DNA of 64,000 nt from Gigaspora rosea (GCA_003550325.1 QKWP01000760.1:32168-96167), one strand, 5' to 3'. Positions 9,981-23,345 are shown, counted from the first letter of the stretch. Notes: generated from the letters alone by a model not told the origin. Made by a program: numbers and translations.

Positions 9981-11732
9981 GTAAGTTAATATTAAATATC
10001 ATTTCATATACGAATAAGAACAAACTAATCACAATGTTTAATTACATATTCGAACTCCAAATCCAAACGGGCAATATGTGTTCGGTTTAATATTTTTGAT
10101 ATTTTCTCGTGAAAATCGTGATGGGTCAAATTTTTTGGGGTTAACAAAGTATGAAGGATTTTCATGATACAATGGAATACAATAGAGGATAGTGGTGTTG
10201 TCTGCTTGCAATTGGAAGTTTTCTACTGTTTTGGGACGTACAGTATCTGTTTTTACTAAGCGGGCAAAAAAAGTACCTGGCGGATAAACCCGAAGAGATT
10301 CTTTTACCACTTGTGTTAAATAATCTAACTGGGATAAGTCTTTCGTTGAAATGATAAAAAATTATGGATGTTATAAATGGTATATAATTAATTTATCTTT
10401 ATTATAACTACAAAAATTTATACCTTCAAGTGTAGGTAACCGGCCTTTTAACACATCGTCAATTTCATTTTGAAGCTTTGCTTTAACATCCGGATTCTGT
10501 GTTAAAGCGAATAAAGTATAAGGAATCACGACACCAGTTGAGTGGTATCCAGCAGTCAAATTTCCGCTGATAATGCTTCTTATCTATTTTCAGTAACTTG
10601 TTATTGTTCATTGTCTTCATCATAAAAAAAAAAAAAAAAAAAAATAAATAAAATTTATTAAATTTTTAAATTTATACCTTTTCATCACTAAACGGGCATC
10701 CTGTGTCAGGATCATTTTCCGTTATCAAAATATCAAAAAAATCTTTGACATGTATGGGTTTCTCAATATTCTCAGTTTTCATGTTCCTATTTTTCCTATC
10801 ATTAATTAGCTTATTCAACATAATACGATAAGAATCGAGTGATTGTTGGAAATCATTTTCATGAATATTATCGATGAGACCAAATTGTTTATCAAACAAG
10901 CCAATCAACATGGCATCGTAATATTGCCTGAATTTTTTAAAGTCGAAATCCTGAGGTGTCTCGTCACTTTTTTTTTCATTAATTTTATATAAAGTGAAAA
11001 TATCCTTTATTAATATTGAAGGTAACATTTCTACATTCTATATGATCAGATTGTTTGATTACCTTAAAAGCACCTTTGAGGTTGCTCGCAAAGCAAATTC
11101 GAGACATTGCTCTTGCATTTTGATAATAACGCTATTTTGCGAATTCAGATATTCTTCCCATCGTTTGATAAAATGAATTCCGACATTTCGCATACTATCA
11201 TATTTTATTGCCAAAACTATATATACGATTTTTTTTTAAAATAAAAATTAAAATAAAATAAAACGAATAAGGAAACATAAAGTGCTTTCTTAAAAGATTA
11301 ATTACCTTCTTGACCAAGAGCAGGTCCAAGCACTTTTCTAAGTTTCAAAGCTCTTTCGGCATTATAAATCTGAAAATTATCTTCACCCAAAAGTGGTTCC
11401 GCAAATTTGAATATTTCAATAGGTCTATCACCAATATGTAAAGTTGCTTTCATTACTTCAGAATCTACCACAGAAATTGTATTTTCATAAGGAAGATTGG
11501 ATGTGACAATTTTTCCTTGTTTCGCGTGAAGCATACGTAGAAATGGAATAAATCCTCCAGCAGAAGCTATATCAATATCATTTTTTTTTGTGAAAAAAGC
11601 TTGAAACTTATTGTAAATGATAGTTCTAAATGGATAAATAAGACATAGAACTAAAATTATATATGGGATATAATCTAAAACGTAGTTTAACATTTTGATA
11701 TTTGAGTTTGAAAGTGAATCTTGATGCAACAT
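9761..11732 (-). CDS. Cytochrome P450 monooxygenase, six exons
   Basis: Exons on the minus strand: 11732-11306, 11216-11074, 11037-10678, 10583-10424, 10339-10046 and 9939-9761. All phases agree and give about 520 residues, the usual P450 length. An N-terminal hydrophobic anchor (YIPYIILVLCLIYPF) suggests ER membrane attachment. The I-helix has TAGYHST, the K-helix ExxR is KESLR, the PxxF motif is FDPSRF, and the heme loop FGFGVRIC is completed across the last intron by PAERLA. The heme Cys codon itself is split (T|GT). Introns are 89, 36, 94, 84 and 106 bp with GT..AG ends. The 36-bp second intron is abnormally short and is the weak point of the model. Met 14 (11693) could be the true start. 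Substrate unknown; it acts as a heme monooxygenase. Confidence 0.88.
9941..9980. repeat. T/A homopolymer tract in last P450 intron
   Basis: About 15 T followed by about 25 A (plus strand). On the gene strand this forms the pyrimidine tract and the A-rich run just before the acceptor AG of the last P450 intron. Confidence 0.8.
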
Positions 11733-11912
11733 TTCTTGTTGGAAATTTCCTATGGGAAATTTTCTCTTAATTTATATCATACAAGTTTTAGTGATATATA
11801 TACGTATTATGATTTGTAAATTATTTACGTATTTGGGTCAACAATAAGCTACATACCAAATTCAGCAAATTTAGTAAATCCGGCAGAATTTCTTTAAAAT
11901 GTACATAGGGAT

Positions 11913-12057
11913 TAGAGATGGCAATGCGGCATGGTATGCAAAACATGCAATTAATTCTGGCCAGCATTAAGAAATTAAATCATAACTTTGGCCAAAACAT
12001 GCATGCATGCAAAAAATGTGCATGATAAAATGAAAATTTGTATTTTGCCCATCTCTA
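11913..12057. mobile_element. hAT-like MITE
   Basis: Ends TAGAGATGG and CCATCTCTA are flanked by 8-bp duplications with one mismatch (ATAGGGAT at 11905-11912, ATGGGGAT at 12058-12065). The interior has repeated CATGCATGC. A related element is at 49928-50078. Confidence 0.75.
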
Positions 12058-12548
12058 ATGGGGATACACATACTAACAAATTCGTATAATGGCGAATGCT
12101 TGTAGCCTTTATATAGTACAATATCGATATCGATATTACGCTAATAAATTCGCGTTCTGGTTAAATGCTTGTGGTAACAAGCTTTTGCATAGTATCTTGT
12201 ACAATATCGATATTAATAATTCGTTCTGGTGAAGTTACTAGCGAAATCGACATTCGGAATATTAAGTTATGTGTTACTTTGCAACTTCTGACAATACTTT
12301 TAATAATTTAAATGTTGTATTTAATTAGGTTTAAATGACTAATAAAATATTTTTATACGCTTATTTTTTGACGACAATCTGTACAGATTATCAACAATAA
12401 TATAAAAAGACCCGTCAATTATTTGTAATTTTGAATATTTTAGAATAATATATTTTTTTCTTTGTTGAAAAAGAATTTTATAAACTAACAGAATGATATT
12501 TATAAATCTTGCAATTCTGTATAGAACAAGACTTTTACTAAAACGCAA
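12058..12548. other. Gene-free stretch
   Basis: A partial direct duplication is visible: TTGTACAATATCGATATC-like phrases near 12115-12140 recur near 12190-12215. No gene seen. Confidence 0.35.
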
Positions 12549-12748
12549 CTATGGTGTTTTATACATTATCTCAAAAATTAGATAGTTAATTAACACGGTG
12601 TTTCTTAGATAAAAATGTTCTATGCCCTCAAAAACCCTTCCCAAACCCAAACCTTAACATGAAAAAATTTTGGAATAAAAATTTTGTGTACAAAACTTAG
12701 AAAATATAAAAAATATAAAAAGCATAGAATAGGTGTAAAACACCATAG
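12549..12748. mobile_element. MITE with 17-bp inverted ends
   Basis: CTATGGTGTTTTATAC at the left pairs with GTGTAAAACACCATAG at the right. No target-site duplication is visible. Confidence 0.6.
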
Positions 12749-13834
12749 GTGGTATAAATTATATAAATAACTATGCAAATCTACATTGGTTTTGTAAAGT
12801 TTTTATAAGATTAAATAAAATTTTACACCTTACATAAAAATTTTACATAGATTTATGTAAAAACGTACTTTTTAATTTAAGTTTAGTATATGCTGCAATA
12901 ATATTTTTTTTTTGCGGCATAATCATAAATTTTATACCATTTTAAAAACCACATGTCATTTTTAAATTGAAAAATTACATGCAATTGACATAAATTTGAA
13001 ATGTGGAAAAACGTAAGGAGTATAATTTACTACCATACTGCATTATACGAAATAATTTAATTTTTTTGAGTTGACACAATCTCCATACGAGTTACTACGC
13101 CAGTACTTATATATTGTTTGTAGAATCTCCATTGCTTGATGCGACATATGGGACAAATTGTTATTATTATTATAAAACTAGAGATTCATCCTGAATATAA
13201 TTCAATTACCTGTAATCATTCAAAGGGTTTGCTCATGGGATTTATCACAGGCTTTTATCTTATATACGCAATCCTATATTACCAGAACAAATATCTGAAA
13301 GTATAATCGGGTTGAAGTATGTTAATTGATCATTAATATTTTATTTGCATGCAAAAGATTTATTAAGAAATAAAAAATAGTTTGACTTGACATTAATAAC
13401 ATCTTATTTTAGTCTCAAGCAAAAAGGGTTGAAAACGAAGCGCCAATCCCTACCATGAAATTACTGGAGCTGGTAAATAACAAACATTCCTAGACAAATT
13501 GCTAAATGTTTGAAATAATACAATTAAATAAAATATATTGGTAAAAAAAACTTCTCTTAACAATTTTACAAGTAAATAAAATTTTGGTTCCCCAATATAA
13601 CACAATATAGGGTAACGATAAAAATTTCAATAAACTTTCATTTTTTAATATATTTCTCGGTGACAGTAATGGCAGTGGTAATGAATACGCTAATCGCATT
13701 GAATATTGACTTATTTCAAGTTCCTAAAGATATGGACAGAAGTAACGACGAAAAAACTAGCCTTTAAAAAATGTAAATAAATACTGTAATAAATAACAAT
13801 TTAATGAAAATATATGGTTTTCAAGTAAGCTTAC
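12749..13834. other. Gene-free stretch
   Basis: AT-rich; no ORF with coding character and no repeat recognised. Confidence 0.3.
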
Positions 13835-14073
13835 TCATTTTTCACGTTCCGCCTTAATCGCACTTAAGAAAACAAATTTTAATTCATTGGAAAGTGCATT
13901 ATATTCTCACTTCATTCTTGGACTTAACCTATTATATATTTGCTCTAATTCAGGTGTTAAAAAATTGTTATCTTGATTGTCTGACCATTTTGGGCGTTTT
14001 GATAATTTAGAGCGGCTTTGGTTTTTGAAATACTTTTGCTAGTTGAAGCATTTTCGGTGCCTGTACCTGTCAT
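13835..14073 (-). pseudogene. Small decayed gene, unknown family
   Basis: It begins with a plausible Met (MTGTGTENASTSKS). A frameshift leads into KRPKWSDNQDNNFLTPELEQ and further charged, helical sequence. One in-frame TGA follows, and the frame ends AIKAEREK before a stop. The composition is protein-like and continuous over about 75 codons, so this is a gene relic rather than noise. I do not recognise the family. Confidence 0.5.
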
Positions 14074-15354
14074 TTTTTTAAAAGTGAGTTGATCATACGA
14101 TTAATTTTCCCACAACTTTGATGATTGTATATTATATCAATTCATGGTCAGAGATGTTAAATGATCTCATGACTTAAATGAATAATGAGCAGTGGGTCGC
14201 TGGGTTATTAAAAAAATTTTAAATATATCAGAATTTGAATAAATAGATTGATTACTGGCATAAAGAAGATTGAAGTTGATTTTTCAATGGTTCTTCTTTT
14301 TTAAATAATATCCATAAAGGCACACGCAAAATTTACCGACATGTCTATTAAAATGGTGACTAATTCCACTCTGAAATACATATATCATAGAGTACTCCGT
14401 GGGTATAATAATGATAACAATCATTTGTAGCGTTTCTAAGACGAATATATGACTGATCGAAATTTGATTTAAAATTTTAATCATATCCAGCTAATTTTAA
14501 CGTGATGTAACTAATACGAAAGTGCGATATTATGAATCTGTTCTCAAAAAAATAATGAAACCTTGACATACAGAATAATTATTTTATAATTACTGATATA
14601 TATTAGGGCAAAATAATATCATATTCCGTATCATAAAATAAAGTTTACTGCACCTTAACACAATATTATTAACTAGTCCCGTTAAATTTATAAACTAATT
14701 TATTCTTTCTTTTTTAAAAAGTCTCAATCTCAATCAATGTATAGTAATCAAATGCACTGCACATGCTCAACTTTTATAATTTCTAATTGAATTTCAAATT
14801 TTAACCTAATAAAAGTTAGTCGCATCAAATGTTTTTATATTAAACTTAAAATTGCAAAAGCCTTTTATCTAAAAGTTTAATGGCAACATATATATATTTA
14901 AGTGGCTTTTGACAAATCATCAAACTATGTATGTATTTAGTTTTAAGCCTTTTTAAACTTTTATTAAAGCCTATTATATTAAAAAAGCAACTTAAGAGCG
15001 ACGTATGTCGTCTCCGTGACGGTCCGGTCTTAGAGGTTTTAAAAAAAAACAAATTTCACTAATAAGGCCACACAAATTTATTTACCTGGCTATCATAACA
15101 TGAAACATTTAAATAGAACCGTCAAATCGAATTTTTTTGTAAATTTTTATACACCCAATATTTCTAGTTCACGTAATTTGCTACCTATAAAAAGGATATC
15201 AAGAAATGCATAAATATAGAATAATAAAATTTATTATTAATTAAATAACAAAAATTTTAATTATCTTTATATTTATAACTACTATTAAATGGAATAAATA
15301 ATCTGATTTATATCTATTTGCATATCTTTATTTTTTATATTTTGCCGTAATTCT
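14074..15354. other. Gene-free stretch
   Basis: AT-rich; the ORFs are short and featureless. No repeat recognised. Confidence 0.3.
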
Positions 15355-16220
15355 AATAAAATATTTTCTTATTATGCTATTCTGTTGCTGTTGGTTGTTT
15401 TTTTGGATCATATTCAACATTTCTTAATTAATCCGCGTATCATATTGGTCGTAAACCATCACAAACTTGTAATTGAAATTGTGGTTTGGATTTTTAGTTT
15501 AAAAATACAGGTTTTCTTTATAAAATTTCCCATAAGATCATACCAAAATGAATAAATTTCTGATGCTTTAGTATATAAATGTTTGTTCATGGCTTCAGGA
15601 GCAATATATGATAAAATTCCATAAATTCCATCCAGAATTTTATTTTGATGTAATATTAGCCGTTATCGAAAGCTCTAAATCTGCAATGTATAAAATATTT
15701 AATAGAATATTTCAACTAAATAAATCATGATGTATAAGATCTTGAGAATAAATTATCAGAATTATCATAAGATCATATGTAATACATTGTAACAGAATTA
15801 CTGTAATTTGTCTCTCTAACCTATTTGTGCTATGGCATGTAGATTTTTTCGCAAACAACCTACTAAAGCATTTTCCATAATATGCCAATAATCTTTATCT
15901 TTTGATACACTGAAGCATCTTAAAAAAGTTGGACCTTTAAGACCAAAATCACAATATCCCTTTAATTTATTAATTTATTATTAAATGAAATAAACATTTG
16001 AATGGTTAATTTTAATGATAAATCATGAATAATATAATTAATAAAGTAATTAATAAAAATCACCTTTCTTATAATTCTTTATGATAATTATTTGAATCAT
16101 GAAGTAATTTAAGTGCAACAGGTCTGTTTAAGTTTATTAAACCATTCAGTACGATATACAGTTGCTAAACCGCCTCTACTTATCAATTCGTTATATTTAA
16201 ATTTATCAAAAGAAGTATTA
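15355..16220 (-). pseudogene. Protein kinase pseudogene
   Basis: Read on the minus strand from 16215, fragments in different frames align by eye with the kinase at 63212-64000. These are the Gly-rich loop (ISRGGLATVYRTEW), a segment like YCDFGLKGPTFLRCFSVSKD, GCLRKNL, the activation-segment region coding for GIYGILSYIAPEAMNK, and the C-terminal part FQLQVCDGLRP to DPKKQPTATE. Multiple stops and frameshifts make it non-functional. With the Sel1 relic at 19620-20600 it mirrors the Sel1-kinase order at 61.9-64 kb. Confidence 0.8.
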
Positions 16221-16299
16221 GATAACTGATATTTACTTTCGATTATTATTATTTTAAAATCACCTCAATTTCAAAGTTATGCATCCTTTAACTAATATT

Positions 16300-18295
16300 T
16301 ATTTAATAATATTTTTTTGTAATTGATCTATGAACTAATAATCAATGAAAATTGTGAATCAAGGATACAAAAATGACCACATTAACTTCCTCTATTTCTG
16401 ATTTTAAAAAATTAACTCTCACGCCTTGAGCATGCTTTGTTCTATGATATTAGGTTAACTAAGTTATAGATAACGTTAATAACATGCGTTAGCAATCACA
16501 TACTGTGTGTCGCCTGAAAATTAAGGCTTGTAACAGAAATTTTTTTACAGCAACTCATAATAGAGATCATAATAACTCTAATGCTAACAAACCAACCTTC
16601 ACCACATACTGTAGTTATCATCTTAGCGAGCTAGTTCTGTAAGGAAATTTTTACATTATTCATGACAGAAATTACGATCATTTCAAACTAATTCTCAAAT
16701 AGGTTGTAACAGAATTTTTTATAGTATTCACGATAGAAATAATAGTAATTCCGATACAAACTAACCATCATTTTGTTATTACTAGTTAATGAAAACGTTC
16801 TTTAACGGAAGTTTAACCACTTAACTTTGGTCATCGTAATAGTATTTTTTTTTATGTCAATTTAAATTAGAAACGATCTATAGCAGGATTTTTTATTACA
16901 TCATAGTAGAAATTATGATAATCCCAATGCAACACAGCTCAACCTTAACTATATACTGTAATTACCGGAATAACTCAGCCACTATATATATCACATTGGC
17001 AATAAGTTCTGTAAAGAATACTTCATAGTAAATCATGATAGTTCAAATGCAAACAATTCATGAGTATGGAATATGAAGACCTGTAAATAATTTCAATTAT
17101 CATCGCAGTGATACCTATTCCTATAAGAAATGCTGATCATTGGAATACTGTATAACAATTATTTAGTCGAAATTATGATTATTCTCGCTCGGATTTCATA
17201 TTAAACACTGTCTTTATTAGACATTATGAAGATACATGATGGGAGTAGTGCTCCACTTCATCACTTCTCTTCTGCTATTACATACTGTGCTCATAACAAC
17301 TCTATTTGTCTTCTACTATTACATACTATGCTCCTAACAACTATGTGTGCACGTGAATATGTCCCGTGACGAAGCATAATTGAGAATCGCCAACGCTAAG
17401 GTGTGGCGCATCTCTCTCTCTTTTTTTTTTTTTTTTTATAGCGAGTCCAAGCCCATGCCTATAGTACGTCATACTCAACTCGTTACATACAACATCAGAA
17501 ATATTTTTCAGCGAGTTCGAGCCCACGCTATGGTGAGCGCATTCAACTCTGTACACATGACAACGTCTACATAAAATAGCGAGTTCGAGCCCACGTTATG
17601 GTGCGGCGCATTCGACTCGTTACACATGACAACAGGCAGGGTGCTAGGTGCAATGAATGAGAGAGGGCGGGAGGGATGGGAGCCAGAATCTTATCGGGCA
17701 TCGAAGAGAACAAGTGACAAGACAAGCGAAGTAAGAAAGCACTGAGATTCCCCAATTTCTCTCACATGTATCTTTATAATCTCTGCTGCATGCATACGTA
17801 CCTACAATCTCTATCACATGCATCTATAATCTCCATTGCATACGATCATATGCTATTACCTTTTCATATAAGCCTCAATTTCATATAAGCCACAAATCAG
17901 GTTATCCTCGCGATAATAACCCTAGCGTGACTTCGTCAACGCATAGGGCTATAATCCCATAACTAACTCAATTTTAATATTCTATGCAACGAACTCAACT
18001 TCAACCACATACTGTAGTCACCGAATGACGAGTAAGTTCTAGTTGTTTACACTAAATTATGGTAAAAATTATGGTAATCTAGTACTCAATTTAACCTCCG
18101 TGTAAACCGCATTGGCAAATTCTGTAACAGAATTCTTTACAGTGGATCATGATAGAAACATGATAATTCCAATGTAATTACATGTATACTACAATAGATG
18201 ATAATTTCTGTAAAAGAATTTTTAACAATATGATTAAAAAAAAAAAAAAAAATCAAATAACATGGGTGACGCATTCGCGCCACCCATCACACTAG
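16300..18295 (+). mobile_element. Helitron-like element with degenerate internal repeats
   Basis: The interior (16430-17170 and 17960-18230) is built of degenerate units containing TGTAACAGAATTTTTTACA, GATAGAAATTATGATAAT and CATACTGTAGTTA. It ends with a hairpin (18264-18285, GGGTGACGC..GCGCCACCC), about 6 bases, then CTAG followed by T (18292-18296), a Helitron-like 3' terminus. It is interrupted by the repeat at 17180-17953. The left boundary is not defined; related sequence lies at 25080-25400. Confidence 0.55.
17180..17953 (+). repeat. Dispersed repeat with B-box-like tandem units, copy 1
   Basis: It begins TATTCTCGCTCGGATTTCAT and ends near CGCATAGGGCTATA. Other copies are at 44709-44915 (truncated) and 45021-45772. 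After a T-run it contains tandem units of about 60 bp with GAGTTCGAGCCCACGCTATG; GTTCGAGCCC resembles a tRNA-type Pol III B box. It may be SINE-like. No coding capacity; it lies inside the Helitron-like element. Confidence 0.6.
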
Positions 18296-19619
18296 TTTAT
18301 TTCTTGTTATTTATCTTAGTTATGATCCGTGCATGATGATTATCACAATGATCTGAGTAACCTAAATTTTTATATAAACAATGCGTTGTTTTGGTTGTCT
18401 TTCTATGAAAAAAAAAAACAATAATACGAAGCTAAATACAATTAATATTTAAAACCAAATATAATTCATATTAAAAATGTTAATACCTTATAGCAAGAAA
18501 GGTTTTTTATGAATTATTTACAAACTATTTTATACATATTTACGCTATTATCAAGAATGAGGAAAAAGAAGCCCAAACGTTCATATATTTGGATATCAAC
18601 GTTCGGGATTGTCAACTAGCCTCTCACATTAATTTTATATTAAAGAGATGATATCCTATGGCAGATGATAAAGATGATCAAATCTGGATAAGAATAAATA
18701 CAAAGCTTGAATCCGTTTTTGGACATTAAAGACTCCTAACGATGAAAATAAAAAAACATATATTGTTTTGAATTTATTCGCTACAATACTGGAATGAAAC
18801 AAGCAAATATCCCATATTTCAATGGGCTGAATGGGCCAATGCTACTTTTGGTAATATCGAAATTTTTATAAAAATAGTAAGGTTATTTTCCAATGAAACA
18901 TCCTTTAACTTTTAGTAATTAATTTTTTAAAGGTTCTGATACGATCACGAAAAAGAAACCAATTTAAAAAGAGGCCACGAATTTGAATTAAAGTCAATGA
19001 ATGAATGGATTAATAAAAAATCTTGATAAATTCTACATTGACTTTGAAAACTAGATCAAATAATCATGGCGAAATATTTAAGAAACTAATAAAGGTTCTT
19101 CATGAAAAAATATCCTAACATCTTTCGATTTTTATAATTCTGGGATTGTAACAGTTTAAAAATGGATTTAAATTTTGAATCGGCAATGGCTGCAGCAAAC
19201 GAAAGGTTACAATAAAATATCCACATATTTTATTTATCAGCCTTTTTTAAAAACTGCGTGACTTAAGAACGGAACAACCGACACATTTAATATTCTTCCA
19301 TGTACGTACGTAAATAATTTTTAAAGAAGTAATATGAACTTTATTTATTCATAAGCAGGTAGTTAACATATATGTGTGTCGTGCATGCATACTCCTCTAG
19401 ATACAATTAGGGATGGGCAAATCGAAGAATTTTTTACAATACAGCACAGGCCTGCATTATAGCTAATGCGGGCCAAATGTTCTAAATTTTGAAGGTATCC
19501 GACATATTCTAGCCTTTTGAAACATTCCGGCTGCACAATTGATTTAATATGTAGTAATATCTAATCATGTAATTGTCTATTTAAATGTATATGAATATAT
19601 AACATAAATGTAATGAATT
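18296..19619 (+). other. Mostly gene-free; short gene relic from 18658
   Basis: From ATG at 18658 the plus strand reads MADDKDDQIWIRINTKLESV. Protein-like stretches follow in shifting frames (for example around 18790-18890) with several stops. It looks like a decayed gene of unknown family up to about 19220. The rest is AT-rich, with a TAGGGATGGGCAAAT phrase at about 19406 like the ends of the hAT-like MITEs. Confidence 0.35.
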
Positions 19620-20600
19620 TATTGCTGTATTGTAATCTGTCAACATAGTGACGTGAATGACCCAGATCCACCGATGTCAGGTGTAATGATTTTTCTTAAC
19701 TCAAAATTTCACCTATGAAATCACTTTTTTAAAAATTTTTAAGCGAACTTCTTCTGATCTTAATCTAATATGTTTTTGATTTCATTCACACCTGATCTTA
19801 CAATTTACCATCAAACTTAAATCCAATATAATTTTACCTTTGATAGCAATATTTGGCTCTATTAAGATCTCTTTTTACACCAATTCCATTTCAGTAACAT
19901 TCTGCCACACTTGACATTTCACCAGCGTAACCCATCTCTGCTAATTTTCGATAATATATTAATGCTTATTCATCCTTTTCAACTCCAATTTCATAAGATA
20001 ACAATTTCCAACATTTTTTGTTCCATAGCGTCCCCCATCTCTGCTGCTTTTTTATAATAAATGAAGGCCTTATATTTATCCTTTTCAAACCAATTCCATG
20101 ACGACAACCAAATCCAACACAGCTGTTCAATTAGAGCCACCCATCTCTGTTGACTTTTGTGCATAAATGAATACTTTATGTTCATTTTTTTCAATTCCAA
20201 TTCCGAAAAAATAGAAGGCCCTAATTTCAAAAAAAAATGCAAGAATTCTTCCCATTCATGTAGATTTTTGATAACAAATGAATGCCTTATGTTCATCTTT
20301 TTCAATTTATTTATCAAAACGATATCAATATGCAAGTATAATTTGAATCATAGGATTGATTTGATCATTTAAGCAAGAATTGAGAATATTAACTGGGTTT
20401 TGCTTCTTCTTTATTATCATAAAAATTATTCTAATATGTCAAGAATTAAACTAGGATTTTTGCATTACAATAACTTTTCATTATATAGATTACATATTTC
20501 TTTAATAATTTCATTGATAAAATCCCTGTTATAAATTTTGCAACAATTATTGAAAGATTTTGGTTCATGTCTAAGATTGAAATCAAGAAATTAAAAACAA
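19620..20600 (-). pseudogene. Sel1-repeat pseudogene, inverted paralogue of 61.9-62.8 kb
   Basis: Minus-strand fragments such as KDKYKAFIYYKKAAEMGDA, EKDEHKAFICYQKS and EKNEHKVFIYAQKSTEMG are Sel1 repeats in broken frames. The nucleotide match to 61881-62780 extends into the downstream non-coding part. For example, the A/T run before GTGATTTCAT lies near 19715-19730 here and near 62740-62757 there. It is therefore a copied genomic segment, not just a shared domain. Confidence 0.8.
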
Positions 20601-22038
20601 ATATAAAATATAGTAATGTAGGAACGCTAAATTAATAATGACTCACCAATGGGTGACACTCCGTTATTTTCAAATCCGATAAATTCAATCGATTTCTAAT
20701 CCTGTGATAAATCTTGAAACTTGTTATCTTCTAAATACAAATGGATATCAATGTTGGTTACCTGATTAAATTTACAAATAAGTTATTGTAATTTGACATT
20801 TTGATGCAGTTACTATTTTGTTCAAAAGAGTGAGTTACAATGATGCGGGTTCAACCACCATAAAGTAAAGTATGGTTAGAAAATAATATGATCCAAAGTG
20901 TATATTAGATATGTCTTTGTCATGAACTCAAGGGATAATATAAAAGGAATGTTTATTTGAGACGATTTAATTAATTTATAATAATGGATCACGAAGTATT
21001 AAACGGGAATAGAAAAAATAAAAAATAAATCAAAAAAAAAGACAAATAAGAAACGTAAAATTAAGTGAATAATCTTTAATTACCTATCATGTTTAGTAAG
21101 TTCATTTTCGGAATTATAGCAACAATTCCATCTTTCGAAATTATAATAATGGAGGCTTCAAAATTAATGAATAAATGCACATTTCGAAAATAAGTAAGAC
21201 TTTTTAAATTACTTTTTCACCATGTTGAATTATAAATTGGAAAAACAAAATAAAATTCTTTGGTTTACGACAGGTTGAAACTCGCGATCAATGGTTACTT
21301 ATTAATGCAGGTTGTAAATCACAAGATTATTATACAGTATTAGAATTATTTACAAGTTGAAATTTTGTATGTACTGCACTAGGTAAGACATCACTAATTA
21401 ATTAAAACTATGTTAGTTAACTATTAAATTTTTTATATCAGAGATTTATGTTGTACGGATAGCACTATTTATTTTAAATAATAATAATGTCAATATAATA
21501 ATTTAAAATGAGTCAAGATATCAAACTACCTGGAAATTTTCATGAATTTATCGTAAAATACTAAATAATAAAGTTACGTTTGAAAGTTTTCTATCAATAT
21601 ATAAGTTTTGAGAGCATAGTGGAAGTTTATTTTGATTGGTTGTTAAAATACCCGGAAAAAATGTAGATCATTCTCCGGATAAAGTATCGGCTATGCCCGG
21701 ATGAAATTTTATTACTCACGAAACTTTCTCAATATTTTCTAAAGGCGCTTATTATAGTTTTACAATACATTAGTTAGGGTTCATAACTATTCATATTTCA
21801 CAATGTATACAATATTATTTTATTTCGCAATAAGTAAAATATTTATTTTACAACAAATACTCTAAGTTTCGCGACAATCTGCTGAACAAAAATAACATAC
21901 ACAAACATTTCTAAACACTGCTACTATAAAAAGTATTTATAAACAACTTATAATCTAAATATAATAAAAAGGTAGAGTTTGGAATGTTAGTTTCGAATAC
22001 GTAGTACTTTTTACTTATAGAAAACAAAGAACTACGTA
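20601..22038. other. Mostly gene-free; one short coding-like relic
   Basis: Around 21258-21361 (plus) a frame reads QVETRDQWLLINAGCKSQDY and ends TVLELFTS before a stop. This is protein-like but isolated, and I cannot place it. No other gene or repeat is recognised. Confidence 0.3.
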
Positions 22039-22573
22039 GTTGAGACTAGTGTTTCGGGCGAAATTTCCGAAATAGGGCGAAATAGGTTTCGCCCAAAGAC
22101 CTCAAATTCGATAATTCCGAAACTGGCGAAACTGCCGAAATGTCCGAAACTTGACGAAATGTCCGAAACCTGGCGAAATGTCCGAAAATTGGCGAAACTG
22201 AAACCTGGCGAAAGTTCCGAAATCTAATATTAGAAATTTTATTGGAAAAAATACCTAGAGCGTAGTGAAACGGAGAATGAGTTCAATTCGGGGGATGGTG
22301 TGAACAGATCCCACGAAATATTCACTTATCCGAAATATCATATATCAGTAACATGTGAATAGCGATAACGATAAATATCATTTAAATAATATTTGCAAAT
22401 CCTAATGCTATTAACTTATCTAATATTTATTTAGTGATGGACCGGCGGAATTATGGTATTGGCTTCGAATTATCCCACGCATCACGTGATGGATAACACG
22501 CAGGATGATAGTATTGTGTAGTTATCTAATCAGGAAGATTTATTGATAGACCCTACAATGATTTTTCTTATAA

Positions 22574-22931
22574 GGCCACGCAAAGTTAATTTTCGTTTTG
22601 CATAACCTGGGGTTTCAAAATTCTGGTTGGCGGATTGTTTTTTTAAAAAAAATTAACTTTGCGTGGTCTAAATTCATTCATGTTCACATCTAAGGTAATG
22701 CAAAATTAATTCTTCGGTTTGCATAACATGGAATCAGAAAATTTTGATTTTTTTTATTGGACCTATCGGGTAATCCCGGAAGAGTAAGGTCATCATCGGG
22801 TGATACCGGAGAAAAAATTAAATGGCAAAAATGGAATAATTGTTACAATAGGAATTAAAAAAAAATTTTTTTTGGAAAAATTGAGTTGGCGGGTCGGGTT
22901 ATGCAAAACGAAAAATTAACTTCGCGTGACC
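22574..22931. mobile_element. Harbinger-like MITE, nested
   Basis: The left end GGCCACGCAAAGTTAATTTT is mirrored by the right end AAATTAACTTCGCGTGACC. It is the same family as 51066-51454. The flanking TAA/TAT is an imperfect 3-bp duplication. Confidence 0.75.
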
Positions 22932-22986
22932 TATATTTTCTTATATAAAATTTTTTTAAAGACATGTTTCACAATTTGGTTCTTTA

Positions 22987-23345
22987 GGCTGTTTGAAGTT
23001 GATTCTTTGGTTAACATCACTTTTCCAGGACTCTCGGGAGGAGAGAGGGGGGTAAAATAAAACGAACATATAAAAATGAACAAATATGGGCTAATTTTAT
23101 TGGTTGATATAAATCAGGTGACTGGCCAGCGTTTTGATTGGCTGTTCATTTTCAGGGGAGGTCGGGAGACTTCAGCTAATAATGCCTGACGAAACCCACG
23201 TGATCTGACAAAACATAATAGTTCGTCATTTTGTCAGTGACGAAACTATGACGAAACTTATGGTTTCATCAGGCAAAAAAGTTTCGTCAAGCATCTATAA
23301 CTTCAGCTGTGGGGATGTTAACCAAAAAGTTAACTTCAAACGGCC
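22987..23345. mobile_element. Harbinger-like MITE, nested
   Basis: Ends GGCTGTTTGAAGTTGATTCT and a complementary end finishing TTCAAACGGCC are flanked by TTA at both sides (22984-22986, 23346-23348). The GGC..GCC ends and the 3-bp TTA duplication fit PIF/Harbinger-type elements. Confidence 0.8.

Noticed and set aside
10994..11176. Plus ORF across the P450 gene
   Set aside because: Antisense shadow of P450 exons 2 and 3.
17180..17953. tRNA gene at the GTTCGAGCCC motif
   Set aside because: No A box or cloverleaf at proper spacing was found; only the B-box-like stretch is similar.
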